From: an uncultured Treponema sp.
GTDB taxonomy: Bacteria > Spirochaetota > Spirochaetia > Treponematales > Treponemataceae
Direction of reading: 5' to 3'
DNA: 64,000 bases
Assembly: GCA_947165895.1 (NCBI GenBank)
Contig: CAMVCB010000005.1
Location: 1 to 64,000 of the forward strand
Each line of letters begins with the position of its first letter. Within the stretch, counting starts at the first letter, position 1. The notes under the pieces were generated by a model. That model did no database searches. It was not told where the DNA came from and worked only from the letters and a program-made list of their open reading frames with translations. Of this stretch, positions 50,461 to 59,566 are shown one piece after another. Both the position numbers and the translations under genes were made by a program.

Positions 50461-51379
50461 AATCTTCTATTAATATCGGCATATATGTGAAGCTGGCTGA
50501 CACATTTTTTGCTGATGCCGCATTTAGGGTTACTGCGTAAGTTTTATCAAGAAGATAGCTTTGAGGACTTTTTTTCTTAAGCGTAAGGAGTCCATACTTT
50601 TGCAAAATCTGATTTTCGGGAATAAAGCTTGAAAAAATTTCTGCCTGTGCCGGGATTTTAGCACTTTCTTTTGAAACTGTAAAAATGTAACTTGTATTCA
50701 GATATTTTGAATCAAAAATCGCAAAAGTAAGATTATCCAGGAGGTTTGCTGAATCAATCTGCCATGGATTGTAAAACCTGGCCTTTGTATTTTCATCCGG
50801 ATTTTCAAAGGTGCTGATTGAATCTGCAATATTCGCCTGAATTTTTTCATTCATTTTTTTCCAGTTAAATTCCATGAGAAAGCTTTTGAGCTTATTCCTG
50901 CTTATTCCGCTTTCCCTCTGGCTTCTGATGATTTTTTGCATTGTCGCAGCCGTAAAACCTTCTTCCCAGGTCAGAAAGCATTCTGTATTACCGGAATAAA
51001 AATCACCTCTTGAGCAATAAGGGTAGACTGTACCCGCCGGCTTAAAAAATTTTGCTTCTGCTGCCTGAGTGCTCTCCGGCTTTTCTCCGGCATCAATGTT
51101 TTGAAGCAGTGTGACGGGATTTGCACTTACGCAGACGGGCTCGTTTTTCTTTAACTGTATGGAAAAATTTTTAGCCCCGGAAGGAAGATAAAATTCCTTT
51201 TCAAAATCAGCTGCAAGCAGGGTAATCTGCCAGCGCGAAAGGGCAGGGTAAGCGTCAGGCCAGGAAGGAAGTGTAAAATCAACTTTTTCTTCATCAGAAA
51301 GAATGTCATTCTGACAGCCTGTAAATTCCAGCACCACCGCCCAGCTTATAATCATCAAAAATTTTTTTAAAATCCTCAT
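50444..51379 (-). CDS. Hypothetical lipoprotein (311 aa)
   Basis: A predicted lipoprotein, lipobox FTGC with Cys22. An in-frame ATG at 51415 would put 12 residues before the signal peptide and is rejected. The mature part has Ser/Lys-rich strands and a helical stretch (RNKLKSFLMEFNWKKMNEKIQANIADS). Not recognised. It is the first gene of the minus-strand pair with 49210-50460 and diverges from the formate dehydrogenase operon. A -10-like TATATT lies 5 nt before the ATG. Confidence 0.55.
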   Translation of the reverse strand: MRILKKFLMIISWAVVLEFTGCQNDILSDEEKVDFTLPSWPDAYPALSRWQITLLAADFEKEFYLPSGAKNFSIQLKKNEPVCVSANPVTLLQNIDAGEKPESTQAAEAKFFKPAGTVYPYCSRGDFYSGNTECFLTWEEGFTAATMQKIIRSQRESGISRNKLKSFLMEFNWKKMNEKIQANIADSISTFENPDENTKARFYNPWQIDSANLLDNLTFAIFDSKYLNTSYIFTVSKESAKIPAQAEIFSSFIPENQILQKYGLLTLKKKSPQSYLLDKTYAVTLNAASAKNVSASFTYMPILIEDYEHPE

Positions 51380-51446
51380 GCTATAATATAGGCTTGAAAA
51401 TGCAAATTCCGGCAATAAATTTTCTTTTTTTTCTGAAATTCCATGA

Positions 51447-51452
51447 TAAAAT
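51447..51452 (+). promoter_or_regulatory. Candidate -10 of the formate dehydrogenase operon
   Basis: TAAAAT preceded by TGA (TGATAAAAT, 51444-51452) ends 6 nt before ATG 51459. No Shine-Dalgarno is present, so the first gene may be translated from a leaderless mRNA. Confidence 0.45.
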
Positions 51453-51458
51453 TATTTT

Positions 51459-53291
51459 ATGAAAAAACTGGCAAAAAAAGGCGACATGAATGCCCGAATG
51501 AGTATTGTGCTCAATAAATTCAGGGCACGACTTACATCTTATCCACCGGGAATGTGTCCCCTGGTTCTTTACCGCTCACTTTTACAAATGTCGATGAATC
51601 AGAGCTGCGGAAAATGTGTTCCCTGCCGTGATGGTCTTGTTGAAGTTGAAAGGCTTTTGAATTCAATTCTAAAAGGCGAAGGGTCAGATGAAACTCTGGA
51701 AAAAATGAAGTCTATGTGCCTTATGATTGCCCAGACTTCGGATTGTGCGGTTGGCGTTGTAGCCGCAAACATGGTGCTGGACAGTCTTTCCGAATTTGCA
51801 GACGAGTACGAAAGTCACATTAAATCGCGACGCTGTGTTGAAAATAAAGTTCAGACCGTTCCCTGCATCACTCTTTGTCCTGCCCATGTAAATGTGCCGG
51901 GCTACATTGCCTTGATTAAGGCTGGCCGCTACGCAGATGCGATCAACCTTATCCGCGATAAAAACCCCTTTCCGACTGCCTGCGCCATGGTCTGCGAACA
52001 CCCTTGTGAAAATAAGTGCCGCCGTTCAATAATTGACGAGCCTATTAATATCCGCGGACTTAAAAAATTTGCCGTTGACCAGCAGAATGCCCGCGAAGTT
52101 CAGACACCAAAGGCAAACGTAAAAACCGGAAAGAAAATTGCCATTGTCGGGGGCGGCCCTTCAGGTCTGACCTGTGCCTACTACCTGGCTCTTATGGGGC
52201 ACAAGGCTGTAGTTTTTGAAGAACATCAGAAGCTGGGAGGAATGCTTCGGTACGGAATCCCTGAATATCGTCTTCCAAAGGCAAAGCTTGATGATGATAT
52301 TGAAGTTTTGATTAAGGCCGGTGATATTGAAATCAAGGCTGATACAAAAGTTGGCCGCGACATTCAGTTTGAAGATTTGAAAAAGAATTACGATGCCGTT
52401 TATCTTGGAATTGGTGCCCAGCTTGGTAACCGTATGCCGATTGAAAATGCAGACTGCCCTAATGTTATTCCAGCTGCCGACTTTTTGCAGAATGTTGCCA
52501 AGGGGCAGAGTCCTGATCTTACAGGAAAGAGGGTTGTTCTGATTGGCGGCGGTAACGTTGCCATGGATGCCGCAAGAACGGCTGCCCGTCTTAATGCCGC
52601 TACAATCCATGTTTTTACCCGTAAGCGTGATGATATGACGGCCCTTTCAAGTGAAATCAGATCTGCCATGCAGGAAGGAGTCCGCTTCAGAACTCTTTTA
52701 AGCTTCCTTCATATTGAGGCAGATAAGGATACAGGCCTTGCAAGCGCTGTCTGGCTGCAGCCTCAGATTGTCGGCCCTTATGATAAAAACGGAATGATGA
52801 CCACCGAGCATTCGAGTGCCTATCCTTACCGCTTTAAGTGTGACCTTTTGATTCTTGGAGTTGGTCAGAGAAGTGACACAGAAGCTTTTGAGAAGGCCGG
52901 CATTCCTCTTGAGCGGGGAAGAATCCTTGCTGATGAAGCCTGCCAGGTTCAGAATATGGAAGGGGTTTTCTCCGGCGGAGACTGTGTAACAGGGCCTTCT
53001 ACCGCAATCAATGCAATTGCTGCCGGTCAGGTTGCCGCCTTTAATATTGATGAATATCTCGGCTATCATCATAAGGTAGAATGTACCGTTGAAATTCCTG
53101 GCGCAATGCCTAACAACTGCATTCCGACCGGACGTGCAATGATAGAAGAACGCGATCCCTTTGAACGTGTATGTGATTTTGCCCATGTAGAGATTCCTAT
53201 GACTGAAGAAGAAGGCTTGAGGGAGGCCGGAAGATGTCTTCGTTGTGATCATTACGGCTGCGGAACAATGGTGGGAGGAAAATGCGAATGA
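51459..53291 (+). CDS. Electron-transfer subunit: NuoF-type Fe-S domain fused to GltD-like FAD/NAD(P) oxidoreductase
   Basis: A 610-residue partner of the formate dehydrogenase. N-terminal residues 28-110 match the 4Fe-4S end of NuoF/HydB subunits: C50, C53, C56 and C96. Next is the GltD-type Fe-S domain (135-215: TLCPAHVNVPGYIALI, CEHPCENKCRR), then FAD motif VGGGPSGLTCA (about 229) and NAD(P) motif IGGGNVAMDAARTA, ending with C-terminal Cys (CLRCDHYGC). It probably passes electrons between formate dehydrogenase and NAD(P). The NuoF flavin/NAD domain itself is absent. It overlaps the next gene by 4 bp (ATGA). Confidence 0.85.
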   Translation: MKKLAKKGDMNARMSIVLNKFRARLTSYPPGMCPLVLYRSLLQMSMNQSCGKCVPCRDGLVEVERLLNSILKGEGSDETLEKMKSMCLMIAQTSDCAVGVVAANMVLDSLSEFADEYESHIKSRRCVENKVQTVPCITLCPAHVNVPGYIALIKAGRYADAINLIRDKNPFPTACAMVCEHPCENKCRRSIIDEPINIRGLKKFAVDQQNAREVQTPKANVKTGKKIAIVGGGPSGLTCAYYLALMGHKAVVFEEHQKLGGMLRYGIPEYRLPKAKLDDDIEVLIKAGDIEIKADTKVGRDIQFEDLKKNYDAVYLGIGAQLGNRMPIENADCPNVIPAADFLQNVAKGQSPDLTGKRVVLIGGGNVAMDAARTAARLNAATIHVFTRKRDDMTALSSEIRSAMQEGVRFRTLLSFLHIEADKDTGLASAVWLQPQIVGPYDKNGMMTTEHSSAYPYRFKCDLLILGVGQRSDTEAFEKAGIPLERGRILADEACQVQNMEGVFSGGDCVTGPSTAINAIAAGQVAAFNIDEYLGYHHKVECTVEIPGAMPNNCIPTGRAMIEERDPFERVCDFAHVEIPMTEEEGLREAGRCLRCDHYGCGTMVGGKCE

Positions 53292-55987
53292 TTTCTTGTA
53301 CTATAAACGGAAAAGAGCTTACAGTCCCGGAAGGCACAAGCATTCTTGAAGCGGCTAGACAGAATGGAATTGATATTCCGACCTTGTGTTACCTGAAGAA
53401 AATTAATGAGACAGGCTCCTGCCGCCTTTGTATGGTTGAGATTGAAGGCTACAATCATCTTTTTGCGGCCTGTAAAACTGCGGTTCCGGAAGGCTCTGTG
53501 ATTCATACCGAAAGTGAAAAGCTTACTTCATATAGAAAGGAAATGCTTAAGCTCATGCTTTCTAATCATGAAGTTGACTGCATGAATTGTCCTGAAAACG
53601 GAGTCTGCCGCCTTCAGTATCTTTGTAACAAATATGAAGTCCGTGAATCAGAGTATTACGGTTCGCGTACAAAGCTTAAAAATAAATTTCCCCTTCTGGA
53701 TGCAAATCCTTACATTTCCTACGATCCGCTCAAATGCGTTCACTGTCAGATTTGTATAAGCGTCTGTAACAAGGCTGTGGGAAATCATACTTTGCAGAGC
53801 GGAAGAAGTGGTGTTTTTCATCTGGTTGAAGCTCCTTTTGGTGCAAACTGGAGGGAAAGCGGCTGTGAATCCTGTGGAAACTGTGCATCTGCATGTCCGA
53901 CTGGAGCCCTTACAATGAAGCGCCAGCAGCATTACCGCGACTGGGAAGTAAAAAAGGTTTTAACAACCTGTCCTCACTGCGCTACCGGCTGCCAGTATTA
54001 TCTTGTTGTAAAGAATAATAAAATCGTCAACGTTGAAGCGGCTGACGGCCCTTCAAATCACGGACTTTTGTGCGTAAAGGGAAAATCCGGCAGCTTTGAT
54101 TTTGTTCATTCCCCGGACAGACTGACTCAGCCTCTTATTAAAAATAAGAAGACCGGCAAATTTGAAGAAGTCAGCTGGGAAAAGGCCATTTCTTACACAG
54201 CTGAACGCTTTATGGAGCTTAAAAAGAAGTACGGCGGGGATTCGTTAGCTGGTTTTGCCTGCTCCCGCTCTTCAAACGAAGATATTTATATGGTTCAGAA
54301 AATGGTCCGTACCTGCTTTGGAACTAACAACACAGATAACTGTGCCCGGGTCTGCCATTCGGCTACCGTTGCGGGGCTTGCAAAAACCCTCGGTTCTGGT
54401 GCCATGACAAACCCGATTTACGATATCACTCATGATGTTGACTGCATTATGCTGGTCGGTTCAAATCCGGAAGAAGCTCATCCTGTTGTCGGCATGCAGA
54501 TCCGGCAGGCAGTTGAAAGGGGAACAAGACTTATTGTGGTCGATCCCCGCAGCATAGGTCTTGCCTCAAAGGCTGACATCCACTTAAAGCTGCGTCCTGG
54601 AACAAACGTTGCTTTTGCAAACGGCATGATCCATGTAATGATAGAAGAAAATCTGATTGACCAGGATTACATAAAGGATTTTACGGAAGGCTTTGATGAA
54701 ATCAAAAAGCTTGTGGCTGATTATACGCCGGAAAAGGTCGGAGAAATCTGTCATATTGACCCGGATAAGCTTCGTGAAGCTGCACGTATGTATGCCACCG
54801 CAAAAAAAGCACCTATCATTTACTGTCTTGGCGTTACGGAACATTCAAGCGGTACAGAAGGTGTAATGAGCATGTCAAATATGGCTCTGCTCTGCGGAAA
54901 GCTTGGAAAGAGCGGCTGCGGTGTAAATCCTCTTCGCGGTCAGAACAATGTTCAGGGCGCCTGCGATATGGGAGCCCAGCCTACAGATTATCCGGGCTAC
55001 CAGAAGGTCGATAACAATGAGGTTCGTGCCAAGTTTGAAAAGGCCTGGGGCATTTCCTTGAGTCCAAAGCCCGGTTTAAAGGCAACTGAAGTTTTTCCTG
55101 CCGCAATTAAGGGAGACATAAAAGGCCTTTATATCTGCGGGGAAGACCCGGTTGTTTCAGATCCTGATACTCATCACATCATAAAGGCCCTTGAAAGCCT
55201 TGAATTCCTTGTGGTGCAGGATTTATTTATGACAAAAACCGCTGAATATGCGGATGTAATTCTTCCCGCCATCAGCTACACAGAAAAAGAAGGAACCTTT
55301 ACAAATACAGAGCGCCGCGTTCAGAGAATCAGAAAGGCGGTTACTGTTCCCGGAAACATGAGGCCGGACACAGACATCTTGATTGATTTGATGAATGCAA
55401 TGGGCTACAAGCAGCCTTATCTTACTCCGTCTCAGATTTTTGATGAAATGGCTTCCCTTACTCCAAGCATGGCTGGCATTTCCTTTGAACGCCTTGACGC
55501 CGGAGAATCCCTTCAGTGGCCATGTAAGGAAAAAGACAAGCCTGGAACACCCATTATGCACGTTGGAAAACCTGTCCGTGGCCGAGCACTTTTCTATCCT
55601 GCCGCCTACAAACCTGCCCAGGAGCTTCCAGACCAGGAATATCCTTTCTTCCTTACAACCGGCCGCATTTTGTATCACTACAATGCCGCTGCCATGACAG
55701 CCCGCGCTCCTGGACTTATGGAAATTGCGGGCGAAGGCTTTATTGAAGTGAACTATAAGGATGCAGAAAAGCTTGGCTTTAAAAACGGAGAAAAAATCCG
55801 GGTTTCAAGCCGCCGCGGTTCCATTACCGCAACCGCCCGCGTTGGAAGAAAATGCTCTGAAGGTGAAACCTGGATGCCTTTCCACTTCCCCGATTCTCCT
55901 GCCAACGTTTTAACCAACGCCGCCCTGGATGAATTTGCCCGTATTCCGGAATTCAAAGTCTGCGCAGTAAAGCTGGAGAAGCTTTAA
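53288..55987 (+). CDS. fdhF: Molybdenum formate dehydrogenase catalytic subunit, Cys form
   Basis: Interconverts formate and CO2. A 899-residue protein with NuoG-like N terminus: 2Fe-2S plant-type domain (PTLCYLKKINETGSCRLCMVE), a His-type Fe-S segment, two 4Fe-4S motifs (CVHCQICISVC, CESCGNCASACP), then the Mo-bisPGD domain with its own cluster (TTCPHCATGCQYYLV). The active-site metal ligand is Cys356 in CARVCHS, where many homologues have selenocysteine; His follows as expected. Start 53288 is preferred over 53282 for spacing (GGAGG 9 nt away). NAD-linked electron flow is inferred from the preceding gene. moeA begins at the last base of the stop. Confidence 0.95.
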   Translation: MISCTINGKELTVPEGTSILEAARQNGIDIPTLCYLKKINETGSCRLCMVEIEGYNHLFAACKTAVPEGSVIHTESEKLTSYRKEMLKLMLSNHEVDCMNCPENGVCRLQYLCNKYEVRESEYYGSRTKLKNKFPLLDANPYISYDPLKCVHCQICISVCNKAVGNHTLQSGRSGVFHLVEAPFGANWRESGCESCGNCASACPTGALTMKRQQHYRDWEVKKVLTTCPHCATGCQYYLVVKNNKIVNVEAADGPSNHGLLCVKGKSGSFDFVHSPDRLTQPLIKNKKTGKFEEVSWEKAISYTAERFMELKKKYGGDSLAGFACSRSSNEDIYMVQKMVRTCFGTNNTDNCARVCHSATVAGLAKTLGSGAMTNPIYDITHDVDCIMLVGSNPEEAHPVVGMQIRQAVERGTRLIVVDPRSIGLASKADIHLKLRPGTNVAFANGMIHVMIEENLIDQDYIKDFTEGFDEIKKLVADYTPEKVGEICHIDPDKLREAARMYATAKKAPIIYCLGVTEHSSGTEGVMSMSNMALLCGKLGKSGCGVNPLRGQNNVQGACDMGAQPTDYPGYQKVDNNEVRAKFEKAWGISLSPKPGLKATEVFPAAIKGDIKGLYICGEDPVVSDPDTHHIIKALESLEFLVVQDLFMTKTAEYADVILPAISYTEKEGTFTNTERRVQRIRKAVTVPGNMRPDTDILIDLMNAMGYKQPYLTPSQIFDEMASLTPSMAGISFERLDAGESLQWPCKEKDKPGTPIMHVGKPVRGRALFYPAAYKPAQELPDQEYPFFLTTGRILYHYNAAAMTARAPGLMEIAGEGFIEVNYKDAEKLGFKNGEKIRVSSRRGSITATARVGRKCSEGETWMPFHFPDSPANVLTNAALDEFARIPEFKVCAVKLEKL

Positions 55988-57213
55988 TGGAAATTGAAGA
56001 GGCTCTTTCTATACTTGAAAATGTACTGACACCGGTTGAAGGAAAGGAAGTCTGCCAGCTTTCTGATGCTTACGGACGGATTGCCGCAGTTGATATTTTT
56101 GCCCCGATAAACGTACCGCCCTTTGCAAAATCAGCAATGGACGGATATGCGGTAAGGGCAGCTGATGTTGCCGGGGCGTCAGAAGATGCTCCTGTCCAGC
56201 TGAAGGTCAGGGGCCAGCTTTTTGCAGGTGACTGGATAGAAGGGCCGGTGGTGGATGCTGCCGCCTGTTCTGACGGACTGCCCCCTGCCGTCCGCGTAAT
56301 GACAGGTTCTCCTCTTCCCGCTGGCTTTGACTCTGTCATAATGCAGGAGGATACCGACTATGGCGAAGATACTGTACTTATTTACAAGCCTGCCCGCCCC
56401 GGGCAAAACTACTGTCCTGTGGGTGAAGATATAAAAAAGAGCAGCCTTGTTTTAAAAGCTGGAAGTAAAATCGGCCGGATTCATATAGGTCTTCTTGCAA
56501 GTCTTGGAATTGAAAAAATACAGGTCTGCCGTAAAATCCGCACGGCAATAATCTCTACAGGCAGTGAACTTACTGAAGCAGGAAAGCCCCTTGCTCCCGG
56601 AAAAATCTATTCAAGTATTGCACCAATGTTATCATCTTCTCTTAATAACTCTGCTGTTACAAAAGTGATAGAAAATCAAATTGTAAGTGATGATGAAAAA
56701 GAAATTGCCGGGGCAATAAAAAATGCGGTCACTCAGGCAGATATAATTATTACAACGGGCGGAGTTTCTGTAGGAAAAAAAGATTTACTTCCTCAGGTTT
56801 TAGAATCCCTGGGGGTAAAGAAATTATTTTCGCAGGTAAATATCAAGCCCGGAACTCCTACCCGCGCAGGCCTTCTGGATGGAAAATTAATTTTAAGTCT
56901 TTCCGGTAATCCTTATGCGGCCCTTGTTAATTTTGACCTTTATTTTTACCAGGCAGTTTCTCTGCTGACTGGCTGTAAAGAATTATCACTTCAAAAAAAG
57001 GAAGCGCTTCTTAAAAATCCTTATGAAAAAATTAATGAGCGCCGCTGCCTTCTGCGAGCCTGCTATGAAGACGGAAGTGTATCAATTCAGCTGCAAAATA
57101 ATAAATCATCAGTCATCAGCAGTATGGTAGACTGCAACTGCTATCTTGATCTGCCGGCAGGAACAAGTGTAAAAAAAGGTGACAGGCTTCAGGTCTGGAT
57201 GACGGGGAAATAG
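55987..57213 (+). CDS. moeA: Molybdopterin molybdenumtransferase MoeA
   Basis: Inserts molybdate into adenylated molybdopterin to make the active cofactor. A 408-residue protein with PPFAKSAMDGYAVRAAD near residue 40, VRVMTGSPLPAGFDSVIMQEDT, RTAIISTGSELTEAG, ITTGGVSVGKKD and the late LSLSGNPYAALVNFDLY. All match MoeA domains I-IV. It overlaps the fdhF stop by 1 bp, so it is co-translated with the enzyme it serves; a dedicated copy is likely. Confidence 0.95.
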   Translation: MEIEEALSILENVLTPVEGKEVCQLSDAYGRIAAVDIFAPINVPPFAKSAMDGYAVRAADVAGASEDAPVQLKVRGQLFAGDWIEGPVVDAAACSDGLPPAVRVMTGSPLPAGFDSVIMQEDTDYGEDTVLIYKPARPGQNYCPVGEDIKKSSLVLKAGSKIGRIHIGLLASLGIEKIQVCRKIRTAIISTGSELTEAGKPLAPGKIYSSIAPMLSSSLNNSAVTKVIENQIVSDDEKEIAGAIKNAVTQADIIITTGGVSVGKKDLLPQVLESLGVKKLFSQVNIKPGTPTRAGLLDGKLILSLSGNPYAALVNFDLYFYQAVSLLTGCKELSLQKKEALLKNPYEKINERRCLLRACYEDGSVSIQLQNNKSSVISSMVDCNCYLDLPAGTSVKKGDRLQVWMTGK

Positions 57214-57216
57214 TTG

Positions 57217-58293
57217 ATGACAGATATTAAATCAGCAGAAATTTCCATAGCCCTTCTTGCCGGTGGAAAAAGTTCCCGAATGGGACAGAATAAGGCCCTT
57301 TTAACTTATGGAGGAAAAAGTTTTCTTGAAAGGCTGATTGAAGAATTTTCGGCTTTTGATGAAATACTTGTGAGCGTCAGAGATGAAAATCAGTATGAGC
57401 TGGAAAAATATGGAAAAAAAGTCAAAGTCATAGCAGATGAAAATTTTGAAAAAGGCCCGCTTGAAGGAATCCGCAGGGCTCTTTCAGAAAGTAAAAATGA
57501 TTTTGTCTTTATCTCTGCCGCTGACATGCCTTTTATGACAAAAGAGCTTCCTCAATATATTGCGGACTTTTTATGCTCTGATTATGATTTGTATCTGCCT
57601 CTTGTGGATGGCCGCGCTCAGCCTCTTTGCGCCGTCTACAAAAAATCACTTTTACCGGCTCTTGAAAAGCAGCTTGCGGCTGGAGAGCTTAAGCTTTCCC
57701 TTTTGTTTGATAAAGTCCGCACCAAGTTCATTTCTATGGAAAAATCTTCTATAAATAAGAAAATCTTTTTGAACGTAAATACTCCCCGGGAATATGCCGA
57801 GCTGCAAAAGCCCTTTATCTTCTGCGTTAGCGGAATCAAAAACAGCGGAAAAACCCGCATGGTCTGCGCCCTTCTTAAAGAGGCAAATGCCCGGGGCTTA
57901 AAATGTGCGGTTATCAAGCACGACGGACACGACTGCTTTACCGATGCTCCCGCTACGGACACTTTTTTATTTGAGCAGGCTGGTGCTGTGGCAAGGTGTA
58001 TTTTTTCTGATAAACGCTTTATGTTTGCAGGCAGTCTGCCGGAGGGGGCGGAAAAAAGCCAGGTTCCTGGAGGTCTGATAAATCAAATCAAACAGCTTGC
58101 GGATTTGCCCGACTATATCATTATTGAAGGAATGAAAGATTCGGCTTACCCAAAGGTTGAAGTTATGCGGAGGGGAATAAGTGAAAAATCAGTCTGCAAA
58201 GAGCCTGTAATTTGCAGAGTCTTTGATGATTACGAGCCCAGAGAAATTTTTGAAAAAATTCAGGTTTATCAATATAATCTGAAAAGGTTTTAA
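57217..58293 (+). CDS. mobAB: MobA-MobB fusion
   Basis: One 358-residue protein combining two usually separate factors. Residues 5-195 are MobA, the molybdenum cofactor guanylyltransferase (LLAGGKSSRMGQNKALL, FISAADMPFM, LVDGRAQPLCAVY), which makes the bis-MGD form needed by formate dehydrogenase. Residues 200-358 are MobB, a GTP-binding accessory (VSGIKNSGKTRMVCALLKEA P-loop, IIIEGMKDSAYPKVEV). Starts at ATG 57217; a TTG just before is possible. It directly follows moeA (3 nt). Confidence 0.93.
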   Translation: MTDIKSAEISIALLAGGKSSRMGQNKALLTYGGKSFLERLIEEFSAFDEILVSVRDENQYELEKYGKKVKVIADENFEKGPLEGIRRALSESKNDFVFISAADMPFMTKELPQYIADFLCSDYDLYLPLVDGRAQPLCAVYKKSLLPALEKQLAAGELKLSLLFDKVRTKFISMEKSSINKKIFLNVNTPREYAELQKPFIFCVSGIKNSGKTRMVCALLKEANARGLKCAVIKHDGHDCFTDAPATDTFLFEQAGAVARCIFSDKRFMFAGSLPEGAEKSQVPGGLINQIKQLADLPDYIIIEGMKDSAYPKVEVMRRGISEKSVCKEPVICRVFDDYEPREIFEKIQVYQYNLKRF

Positions 58294-58300
58294 AAGCATT

Positions 58301-58777
58301 ATGAATTCTTTTACACATTTGGATAAAAACGGAAACGCAGCTATGGTTGACGTGAGCCAGAAAAGTGAAACGGAACGCTTTGCCCTTGCCAGCGGAAGTA
58401 TTTCTGTCAGCCGGGAAGTTATGGAGGCCATTCAGAAGGACGAAGTTCCAAAGGGTAATGTTCTTGCCACCGCCCGGATTGCCGGAATTATGGCGGCAAA
58501 AAAAACTCCTGAACTGATTCCCCTTTGCCACACTCTTTTGCTTTCAAAGGTCGCAGTAGATTTTCAGCTCTGCCCGGAGAAAAATCAAATCCTCTGCCAG
58601 TGTTCTGTAAAGCTCTGCGGAAAAACCGGGGCCGAGATGGAAGCTTTGACCGGCTGTTCTGTGGCTCTTCTTACAATTTATGATATGTGTAAGGCTATCG
58701 ATAAAAGTATGGAAATCGGACAAATCCATCTTGAAGAAAAATCCGGCGGAAAGTCTGGGCATTTTGTAAGGAGTTAG
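58301..58777 (+). CDS. moaC: Cyclic pyranopterin monophosphate synthase MoaC
   Basis: With MoaA it turns GTP into cyclic pyranopterin monophosphate, the first step of molybdenum cofactor synthesis. The 158-residue product has MVDVSQKSETERFALASG, KGNVLATARIAGIMAAKKTPELIPLCHTL and EALTGCSVALLTIYDMCKAID, all MoaC signatures including the catalytic Lys/Asp helix. 7 nt after mobAB. moaA lies four genes later. Confidence 0.97.
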   Translation: MNSFTHLDKNGNAAMVDVSQKSETERFALASGSISVSREVMEAIQKDEVPKGNVLATARIAGIMAAKKTPELIPLCHTLLLSKVAVDFQLCPEKNQILCQCSVKLCGKTGAEMEALTGCSVALLTIYDMCKAIDKSMEIGQIHLEEKSGGKSGHFVRS

Positions 58778-58785
58778 ATAAAAAA

Positions 58786-59550
58786 ATGAAAAAAAATCTT
58801 GTGGCTGCTCTTGTGCTCTGCTGTCTGATTTTTTCAGGCTGCGGCGGGTCAAAAAAAACTGAGCTTACAATTCTTGCGGCGGCTTCCCTCACAGATGTGT
58901 GTGCTCAGCTTAAAGCTGAATACGAAAAAGAAAATCCTGATGTGAAGCTTTTGTTTTCCTTTGGTGGTTCGGGGGCTCTTCAGGCTCAGATTGAAGCCGG
59001 CGCTCCCTGTGACCTTTTTATTTCTGCCGCCACAAAGCAGATGAAGGCTCTTACGGATAAAAATCTGATGGAAGAAGGCAGTGTAAAAAATCTTCTGGAA
59101 AATAAAGTCGTGCTGATTATTCCCAAAAACAGCAGCCTGAAAATTTCCACTTTTTATGATTTGACTTTGCCGCAGGTAAAAATGATTGCTGTCGGCGAAC
59201 CGGCAAGTGTTCCTGCAGGACAGTACACAAAGGCAATCTGTGAAAAGCTTGGAAGCTGGGAGATTGTCAGCAAAAAAGCAAACTATGCCAGTGATGTCCG
59301 CACCGTGCTTTCCTGGGTGGAAGAAGCTGCCTGCAACTGCGGAATTGTTTATGCAACTGACGCGGCTGTAAGTCAGAAAATCCGTGTGGCTGCTCAGGCG
59401 CCCCAGGGATCCTGCCCGCCAGTGATTTACCCGGTCGGAATTGTAAAAGCCAGCCGCCGTAAGGCTGCCGCCCGCAAGTTTGAAGATTTTCTTTTTTCTA
59501 AAAGAGTAAGTGAAATTTATTCGAATGCAGGATTTAAACTGGCTTTCTGA
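58786..59550 (+). CDS. modA: Molybdate-binding lipoprotein ModA
   Basis: Periplasmic or membrane-anchored solute-binding protein for molybdate/tungstate import. 254 residues, lipobox FSGC (Cys19). ILAAASLTDVCAQL, FSFGGSGALQAQIEAGAPCDLFISA and GEPASVPAGQYTK follow the ModA ligand pattern (two Ser and backbone amides). It is 8 nt after moaC and leads the mod transporter genes. Confidence 0.93.
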   Translation: MKKNLVAALVLCCLIFSGCGGSKKTELTILAAASLTDVCAQLKAEYEKENPDVKLLFSFGGSGALQAQIEAGAPCDLFISAATKQMKALTDKNLMEEGSVKNLLENKVVLIIPKNSSLKISTFYDLTLPQVKMIAVGEPASVPAGQYTKAICEKLGSWEIVSKKANYASDVRTVLSWVEEAACNCGIVYATDAAVSQKIRVAAQAPQGSCPPVIYPVGIVKASRRKAAARKFEDFLFSKRVSEIYSNAGFKLAF

Positions 59551-59566
59551 TTTGAGGTAATGTTTT

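Noticed and set aside
54340..54420. Selenocysteine insertion in fdhF
   Set aside because: The active-site codon is TGC (Cys), with no in-frame TGA, so no SECIS is needed.
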